A stretch of 64,000 nucleotides of DNA, from assembly GCF_024297065.1 (NCBI RefSeq), contig NZ_CP101114.1, forward strand, positions 992,001 through 1,056,000, read 5' to 3'. How positions within the stretch are numbered: the first letter of the stretch is position 1; each line of letters starts with the position of its first letter. Source of the DNA: Bartonella harrusi (GTDB taxonomy: Bacteria; Pseudomonadota; Alphaproteobacteria; Rhizobiales; Rhizobiaceae). A program made the position numbers and the translations under genes. Below, one piece after another: positions 57,850-64,000 of this stretch. A model generated the notes under the pieces. It did no database searches and was not told the DNA's origin. It saw only the letters and a list, made by a program, of their open reading frames with translations.

Positions 57850-58278
57850 ACAGCTTATTAAAAAATAAGAATAAGCGGTTCTATAACGCTCCTAAAAGAA
57901 GAAGTCCAGATGGTTTTGTTGCTTTATTATATGAAATCGTAAAGTCGATAGTTCAATTAGTTGTATGGTTAAAAATATGATACACCTCTTGATCTTATGT
58001 AAAAATAGTCCCATTATAAGAAGCTCTGTAAATAAATGTTCTGATTATTATGCGGTGCTATAGTTGGAGGATCGTCGAGCATAATGCCTGAAAAAAATTC
58101 AGAAGAGCCCTCTTGTAGTTATAAGCAGTATACGCCATCGCTCTATTTTATAAATTTTATCAGTAATTATCTATGTTTAAGAAATATTTTGTTTTCTTTG
58201 AATGCAATGTTTTTGCGTTCAATGTTCTTTATCAATTGCGCGTTTTTTACGCGTTTTTAAGTTTTTAAAAGGTGAACT
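57850..58278. other. Intergenic region, no gene seen
   Basis: About 430 bases between tRNA-Lys and the TerC-like gene. AT-rich, no frame or RNA gene recognised. The promoters of both flanking genes should be here. Confidence 0.35.
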
Positions 58279-59833
58279 ATGATGGAGTGGGTCACTGATC
58301 CCCATGTGTGGTTTGGTTTGATCACACTGATTTTTCTTGAGATTGTTTTAGGAATAGATAATCTTGTTTTTATTGCAATTTTAGCGGAAAAATTGCCGTT
58401 GCATTTACGTGATCGCGCACGCTTGATAGGACTTACTTTAGCGTTGGTTATGCGACTTTTTCTCCTCACAGTTATTGGATGGGTGATGAGTGTCGATACA
58501 ATAATTTTTTCATTCTCATTTTTTGAATTTAGTTGGCATAGCCTTATTTTAATTAGTGGTGGAATTTTTCTCTTGGCAAAGGCAACGTTAGAGTTACATG
58601 AAAGGTTAGAAGGGGTATCGCACGAAAGAAAAACAGGCATTGGGTATGCTGTTTTTTGGCAAGTCATTGTTCAGATTGTCGTACTGGATGCTGTTTTTTC
58701 CCTCGATAGCATTATTACTGCAACAGGTATGATTGCAAAAGAGCAGGCGGTGGTTATGTATATAGCAGTTATTGCTGCTATGGGGGTGATGATGTATGGA
58801 TCTGGCGTTCTTATGCGCTTCATTAATCGCCATTCCACCATTGTCATCCTTTGTCTTGGCTTTTTGATGATGATAGGCTTTACTCTCATTGTTGAGGGAT
58901 TTGGCTTTCATATTCCAAAAGGGTATTTATATGCTGCTATTGGTTTTTCTGTTCTCATTGAGGCTTTTAATCAAATTGGACGTCGTAATCGTGAGAAAAT
59001 GATTACAACAAATGATCTTCGTGGTCGAACAGCTGATGCTGTTTTGAAGCTTTTAGGAGGCGGAAACAAAGACGGTCATCTTGGAGAGACTGTAGATGTC
59101 ATTGCAGAACAGGCAGCAACTTCTGAGTTGTTTCGACCAGAAGAAAAGGAGATGATTCGTGGTGTTCTCGATTTGGCTGATCGGCCTGTTCGTTCTATTA
59201 TGTCGCCGCGCAATGAAATTGAGTGGTTGGATTTGAACAGCGATGAGAATGAAATGCGTGAAAAACTACAACAAGTTAAACATAGCCGCTTAATTTTAGC
59301 GCGTGAAAAAGTGGATGAATTTGTTGGTGTTGCTTTGACAAAAGATCTTCTTTTAAATTTGGCTGAGGGAAAAAAAAATCAATTGGAAAAAAGCTATGCG
59401 GGAACCTCTAGTCGTTCATGAAAATACAAGTGTTTTGCGATTGATGGAGCAATTACGCCATTCTTCAATTCAGCTTGCAATTATTGTTGATGAACATGGA
59501 TCTTTTGAAGGAATTGCAACACCAACAGATATTCTTGAAGCCATTGCTGGTGATTTTCCTGATGATGATGAAGAACCCATGATCGCAGAGCAACTTGAAA
59601 ATGGAAGCCTTCTTGTGGAAGGATATGCCGATATCCGCCGTTTAAGTGGTTATCTTGGACGTGACCTTGTCGATGAAGCAGATCGTTATACAACTCTTGC
59701 AGGATTTATGCTTTGGCGGTTTGGCCATTTACCCAATGAGGGGGAAAGCTTTGAAGCTGATGGTTTGTGCTTTAAAGTTGTTGAAATGGATCGCCGAAAT
59801 TTATCTAAAATCCTTATTTCTCCACTTGGATAA
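58279..59833 (+). CDS. TerC-family membrane protein with CBS/CorC domain, frame broken at an A9 tract
   Basis: The N-terminal part is a TerC membrane domain (WFGLITLIFLEIVLGIDNLV, DAVFSLDSIITATGM) with about seven helices, followed by CBS and CorC-type regions. The first frame ends at 59421, after the codons GGA AAA AAA AAT CAA; with one A fewer it would read GGA AAA AAA ATC AAT TGG AAA AAA GCT ATG CGG and join the second frame (59396-59833: MREPLVVHENTSVLRLMEQL, second CBS domain and a CorC_HlyC-like end). The whole would be about 517 residues, as in YoaE/YegH-like proteins. Putative metal or ion homeostasis; substrate unknown. An A9 tract is at 59370-59378. Confidence 0.85.
59370..59378 (+). 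other. A9 tract at the TerC/CBS frame break
   Basis: Nine A after GG. The downstream frame requires eight. One extra A in the DNA or the reads, or slippage in transcription, explains the break. Confidence 0.75.
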
Positions 59834-60447
59834 GAAGAAAGGAGTGCATTATTCTGTATATAAGGTGATAAGAAATATCTTCTTATTATAGAGTGTGAAA
59901 AGGATGTGGAGAGGGGTAAATCAATTTGGTTATCACTCTTTTTAAGAGGTTTTTGTGCAGGCATTTCGATATGCAAAAGGTAAATGGGTTAATAAATTTT
60001 TATGTTTAAAAAGGCTTTTATGAGTATCTGCTTAAGGAAGGCGATGCTGCATTATTTTTGTGAAGTGATCTTTTATTTGTTTTTATGTGTTATTTTTAGA
60101 AGTTTCTTTTATTTTTCTTTATCATAAGAAATTATATAGAGGAGATTACATTATAAAATAATAATTTCAATGTTCAATAGAGGAAACCGTTTCAAGGAAG
60201 ATTATAAAAATCGTTATTTTTTATACGAAATTTATAAGATAGAATTTTAGAAGAGCTTTTTAAAGAAAATTGAAAGATCAAACGTTTTCATCTATTTTGT
60301 ATCGTGGAATTAATATGAAAAAGAAAGGCTTTGAGGCAATATAAAAAGATAAATTAAAGATAATGGTTGTATTGATTTTATACGAGATAAAATCGAATAC
60401 GGTTATTGTTATTTACATATTGCAAACAAGAAAGCTATGGTTTCCTT
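59834..60447. other. Intergenic region, no gene seen
   Basis: About 610 very AT-rich bases between convergent genes. No gene, RNA or repeat recognised. A clear paired terminator could not be identified. Confidence 0.4.
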
Positions 60448-61401
60448 TTATTTAGGTGGTATCTTTGGGAACTGTTTGCAGTATTGTTGAGCTTCAAAAA
60501 TTGCTACAATAAATAACGAAATGATGAGTGGTATGATCAAATAGAGCATTCTAAAAACAATAAGTGCTGCAACAACATCTGTTGGGTTTACGTTCGGCAT
60601 GCCTGTTATGAATAAGGCTTCTAGAACCCCAATCCCTCCGGCAGGAGCGTTAGAGAGGAGAGTTATGGTAAAAGATGCTAAGAAAACACCGAGCACAGAA
60701 ATAAAATGAATATCTGTATTATGGGGGAGGACAGCGTATATAATCCCTGCTGCTGCTAAAAGCTCTAGGGGGCTGATGAGAAGTTGTTGGATAACAATTT
60801 TTAATTGTGGGTAGGAAAGTTGAATTTTTTTACTCAAGCGTAAGGGGGGAAATTGAAGCCAGCTGCCAAAGGTATAAAGTGCTATACAGCCAAGAAGAAT
60901 TGCACCAGCTGTTGTCCCAAGCCATTCGGGAAATTCATTATGAATAAGCTTGATAATTTCAGGCTGCAAAATCAAAACGATCCCAAAAAGTAGAATTGTT
61001 CCTATCACAAAGGTAAAAGAGCAAAAACCCACCAATATAGCAATTTCTGTTCCATTTAATCCTTTTATTTTATAGGCGCGATAACGTACAACTGCACCAG
61101 AAAAAACGGAAGCACCAATATTATGTGAAAGAGCATAGGTCGTAAATGAACATAATGCGATAAAAAACCAAGAAATTTTATGACCAAGATGTTGCAAGGC
61201 AATCCGGTCATAACCAGCAAGAGCAGCATAGGCTAAAAGAGAGCAAAAACTGGCTAACAGCCAGTCTTGTGTATTTAAATTGCTCAAGCGTTCTAATACA
61301 TCACCAAAAGAAATGGTAGAAAGTTTCACATAAAGAATGCGGATAGAGATCAGCATTGCTAAAATACCAATAGATGGCCATATAAACTGCTTTAGTTTCA
61401 C
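60448..61401 (-). CDS. YbhN/UPF0104 family integral membrane protein
   Basis: 317 residues with about eight hydrophobic helices. The conserved segments ALSHNIGASVFSGAVVRYRAYKIKGLNG and SNAPAGGIGVLEALFITGMP are of the UPF0104/YbhN family, related to the membrane part of lysylphosphatidylglycerol synthases (flippase-like). No synthase domain is attached, so it does not make LPG itself. It may move a lipid across the inner membrane. Its start overlaps the antiporter stop by 4 bases, so the two are cotranscribed. Confidence 0.85.
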   Translation of the reverse strand: MKLKQFIWPSIGILAMLISIRILYVKLSTISFGDVLERLSNLNTQDWLLASFCSLLAYAALAGYDRIALQHLGHKISWFFIALCSFTTYALSHNIGASVFSGAVVRYRAYKIKGLNGTEIAILVGFCSFTFVIGTILLFGIVLILQPEIIKLIHNEFPEWLGTTAGAILLGCIALYTFGSWLQFPPLRLSKKIQLSYPQLKIVIQQLLISPLELLAAAGIIYAVLPHNTDIHFISVLGVFLASFTITLLSNAPAGGIGVLEALFITGMPNVNPTDVVAALIVFRMLYLIIPLIISLFIVAIFEAQQYCKQFPKIPPK

Positions 61402-63170
61402 GCTTCTTTATCCATTTTATATTTTTGTAAATTCATTACATGATTATGCACATTTTTTACAGATCTTTGTTCTGTTATATGTTCAATAATACCGTTAGCA
61501 ATTTCTTTGTCATCAGTTACTACGACATTCGCACCCAAATCAATGAGATAAGTTGTTTCTACATCGGATAGTGCATGCGTTATTATTTGAATATCCTTTT
61601 TTATATTACGGATATTAATTATACATTCTCCTACTTCAATGGTACTTCGCATTGTAATAACAACTTTGTGTGCATTACTCATATTTGCTGCGTTCATTAT
61701 TTCTTGTTGAATGATATTGCCACAAATGACTTCGAAGCCATCTGCAGTTGCTTTATCAGCGAGGCGTTTTGATTCTTCGATGATTACTACAGATTCACCT
61801 CTTTTTATTAAAGATAATGCGATACATTTACCAATACAACCATAACCAATAATCACGATATGGTTGGTTTTTAAGGTCATTGGTAAAAAATCCTGGTCAG
61901 AATCTTGTAGATCAATATCAATGATTGTTTGTGTATCTTGTAAGCTTGTAGGCAAGTTTTCTAGACGTTTTTTAATTTTATCACAGGTAATAAAAACAAG
62001 GGGATTGAGCAAAATAGAAAGAATTGCTCCTCCAAGAATTAAATCATGGGCATCATTGTTTAAGAGTCCTAAACTCAAACTTAAACCGGCAAGGATAAAA
62101 GAAAACTCTCCGATTTGGGCAAGGCTTGCAGAAATGGTCAAAGCTGTTGCGTTGGAATAGCGAAAAGCTTTGACGATAAAAAAAGCAATAACAGATTTTC
62201 CTAATATGATAATAAAAAGCGTTGCTAAGAGAGGAAAAAAATGCGTCAAGAGTTTTCCTGGGTCAAATAACATACCTACAGAGACAAAAAAAAGAACAGA
62301 AAATGCATCTCGGAGTGGTAAAGATTCTTCTGCTGCACGATGGCTTAATTCTGACTCACTCATAACCATGCCTGCAAAAAAGGCACCAAGAGAAAGAGAG
62401 ACGCCAAATAAATGGGCTGCTCCAAACGCTACTCCTAATGCAATGGCAAAGACGCTTAGACGAAACAATTCACGTGATCCAGATTGTGCGCTTATTTTTA
62501 ATAACCACGGGATAACACGTCGTCCGATAACGAGCATAAGAGCGATAAAGATGATGACTTTCAAGATGGTGAGACCAAAAATCCCCCAAATACTTAAATC
62601 TAACCACTGAACAAGAGGATCAATCGCTTCCTTTTTTGTATTGCTAAGAACGTTTGCTAGTGATGGTATGAGAACAAGAATAAGGACCATTGCCAAATCT
62701 TCAATAATCAACCACCCAACAGCAATGCGTCCTTTTTCTGTTTCAATAAGATGGCGTTCTTGCAAAGCACGCAGCAGAATAACCGTACTTGCTATTGATA
62801 AAGCTAAACCGAAGACTAAACTACCGCTAAGACCCCATCCCATGATTAAACCAAGGCATAGACCTAGAAAAGTAGAAAATGCCATTTGTGCAATGGCTGC
62901 GGGGATTGCAATCGTTTTTACCGATAAGAGATCTTTTAATGAAAAATGAAGCCCAACACCAAACATAAGCAGAATGACACCAATTTCCGCAAGTTGGTTG
63001 ATAATAACAGAATCTATTCTAAAACCACCTGTATTGGGCCCTACAATAACACCGGCTAACAGGTATCCCACAAGTGGTGAAATACGCAAACGGCTAGCAA
63101 TCATTCCTAAAAGAAAAGCTAAACATAAGCCAGCAACAATAGTTGTAATGAGTGGTGTGTCATGGAGCAT
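61398..63170 (-). CDS. KefB/YbaL-type monovalent cation:proton antiporter
   Basis: 590 residues. The first about 390 residues are a CPA2 antiporter membrane domain (GYLLAGVIVGPNTGGF, GVGLHFSLKDLLSVK, LGAFFAGMVMSESELSHRAA, with about 12 helices). After a linker there is an RCK/TrkA-N domain: HIVIIGYGCIGKCIALSLIK with the Rossmann GxGxxG and VICGNIIQQEIMNAANMSNA. The family exports K+ or Na+ in exchange for protons and is gated by nucleotides or glutathione. YbaL-type is the best fit. Intact. Confidence 0.9.
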   Translation of the reverse strand: MLHDTPLITTIVAGLCLAFLLGMIASRLRISPLVGYLLAGVIVGPNTGGFRIDSVIINQLAEIGVILLMFGVGLHFSLKDLLSVKTIAIPAAIAQMAFSTFLGLCLGLIMGWGLSGSLVFGLALSIASTVILLRALQERHLIETEKGRIAVGWLIIEDLAMVLILVLIPSLANVLSNTKKEAIDPLVQWLDLSIWGIFGLTILKVIIFIALMLVIGRRVIPWLLKISAQSGSRELFRLSVFAIALGVAFGAAHLFGVSLSLGAFFAGMVMSESELSHRAAEESLPLRDAFSVLFFVSVGMLFDPGKLLTHFFPLLATLFIIILGKSVIAFFIVKAFRYSNATALTISASLAQIGEFSFILAGLSLSLGLLNNDAHDLILGGAILSILLNPLVFITCDKIKKRLENLPTSLQDTQTIIDIDLQDSDQDFLPMTLKTNHIVIIGYGCIGKCIALSLIKRGESVVIIEESKRLADKATADGFEVICGNIIQQEIMNAANMSNAHKVVITMRSTIEVGECIINIRNIKKDIQIITHALSDVETTYLIDLGANVVVTDDKEIANGIIEHITEQRSVKNVHNHVMNLQKYKMDKEA

Positions 63171-63274
63171 GGATTATTTACGATTTTTTCTTTAAAAAAT
63201 AAATGAGTTGAAACAATTGTAAGTTTTTTATGAAAAGAAATGGATAGTCTATCATATAAAGTAGCATGGTATGT

Positions 63275-64000
63275 TCATTTTAGTTTCGTGTTTATACGAT
63301 TATTCCGTTTATGCCACCAATTTCCTAACAAGAGTAAAAGAGGGGCGGCAATAAAGATAGAAGATGATGTTGCAATAACAATCCCAAAGATCATGGGGAC
63401 TGCAAAACTATGGACAGCACTGCCGCCCCATATCGCCATCGGTAACATAGCAAGAACTGTGGTCGCCGATGTAAAGAGACAACGGATAAAAACTTGGTTA
63501 ATTGAAAGATCAATAAGTTCGCGCAATGGCATCTTTTTATAAAGACGCATATTTTCACGCATTCGATCATAGACAACAACCTTATCATTTATCGAATAAC
63601 CAACAATTGTTAAAAGAGCAGCGATGGCTGTTAAATTGAAATCAAATTGAAATAAAGCAAAAAAACCAATCATTTTTGTTGTGTCTAAGATAAGCGTTAC
63701 AATTGCTCCAACGGCAAAGAACCATTCGAAGCGTAGCCATATATAGAGAGACATAGCAATTGCAGCGAGAATAACAGCAGTAAAAGCAGCTGTGGCAAGT
63801 TCACCTGAAATTTTTGGACCAACGACCTCTATTTGATCAAATGTGGCATCTGGATAGATATTTTGTACTGCTGTTTTGACTTTATCGATGACGATGGTTT
63901 GTTGTGATTCGCTGCCGCTTTGTTTCTGCATACGAATCAACACAGTGTTTGCATTATCAATATTTTGTAATGTAATTTCACCAATGTTGAGGGTAGAAAG
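63275..64000 (-). CDS. secF: Protein-export membrane protein SecF, 5' end outside window
   Basis: The frame is open to the right edge of the window, so only the C-terminal 241 residues are seen. SecF with SecD uses the proton gradient to help SecYEG export proteins. The visible part has PKISGELATAAFTAVILAAI (start of the membrane bundle), DFNLTAIAALLTIVGYSIND, the KVVVYDRMREN signature and VFIRCLFTSATTVLAMLPMA, about five helices. The end NTKLK is basic. secD would be expected upstream beyond the window. Confidence 0.94.
   Translation of the reverse strand, partial: LSTLNIGEITLQNIDNANTVLIRMQKQSGSESQQTIVIDKVKTAVQNIYPDATFDQIEVVGPKISGELATAAFTAVILAAIAMSLYIWLRFEWFFAVGAIVTLILDTTKMIGFFALFQFDFNLTAIAALLTIVGYSINDKVVVYDRMRENMRLYKKMPLRELIDLSINQVFIRCLFTSATTVLAMLPMAIWGGSAVHSFAVPMIFGIVIATSSSIFIAAPLLLLLGNWWHKRNNRINTKLK

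Noticed and set aside
58257..58667. 136-codon antisense frame in the TerC gene
   Set aside because: Fully inside a recognised coding region and without any family signature.

Overview
The window reads as a low-GC alphaproteobacterial chromosome. The core genes (accB/accC, gatCA, pyrB with a dihydroorotase-like partner, topA-rnr, dprA-plsY, rpsD, secF), the very AT-rich intergenic DNA and the phage-derived islands fit Bartonella best. That assignment is inference from protein and gene-order recognition, since no search could be run.

Layout. 1-1.2 kb: a decayed phage or island remnant (frameshifted YqaJ-type exonuclease, DUF488 gene with an in-frame TGA, intact AlpA-like regulator) against the 3' end of tRNA-Thr(TGT). 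1.5-11.5 kb: fatty-acid synthesis (accC, accB), a DsbA-like oxidoreductase, glpD, a DusA-type enzyme, cobT, an Lrp regulator, a UDG-family glycosylase, a membrane-anchored nuclease and rpmG. 11.46-13.12 kb: a 1.7 kb stretch with no convincing gene but a nested 19-bp inverted repeat. 13.1-26.6 kb: rnr, topA (split at an A8 tract), dprA, plsY, pyrC', pyrB, an AidB-like acyl-CoA dehydrogenase, ruvX, gatC, gatA. 26.7-31.6 kb: a complete branched-chain amino-acid ABC transporter, livJ-H-M-G-F. 31.9-40 kb: double cold-shock protein, DUF192, hydrolase, DUF3126, radC, map, sfsA, TrmJ-like methyltransferase, murI, rpsD.

40.1-57.3 kb is the accessory island. A divergent phage switch (XRE repressor against a Ner-like regulator, with a 10-bp inverted repeat over a promoter) is followed by a DnaA-C-like protein, a ParB-like protein and a P2-type contractile tail cluster (gpJ, gpI, DUF4815 fibre, glycine-rich fibre, small fibre-associated protein, sheath, tube, tail chaperone with a -1 frameshift, tape measure, gpU, gpX, gpD). 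I see no head, portal, terminase, integrase, lysis, spike (gpV) or gp25/gpW gene, so this is a headless tail module. It ends next to the 3' end of tRNA-Lys(CTT). A family of odd-length palindromes with the core GGGTMAA-S-TTKACCC occurs four times inside parB and at least six times just after gpD, bracketing the tail genes. I consider this the most unusual structure in the window.

57.8-64 kb returns to core DNA: a TerC/CBS membrane protein split at an A9 tract, a YbhN-like membrane protein, a KefB/YbaL-type antiporter and the 3' part of secF.

Four or five genes are broken by a one-base change, several at homopolymers. Because one of them is topA, sequencing error or slippage at A tracts must be weighed before calling pseudogenes.
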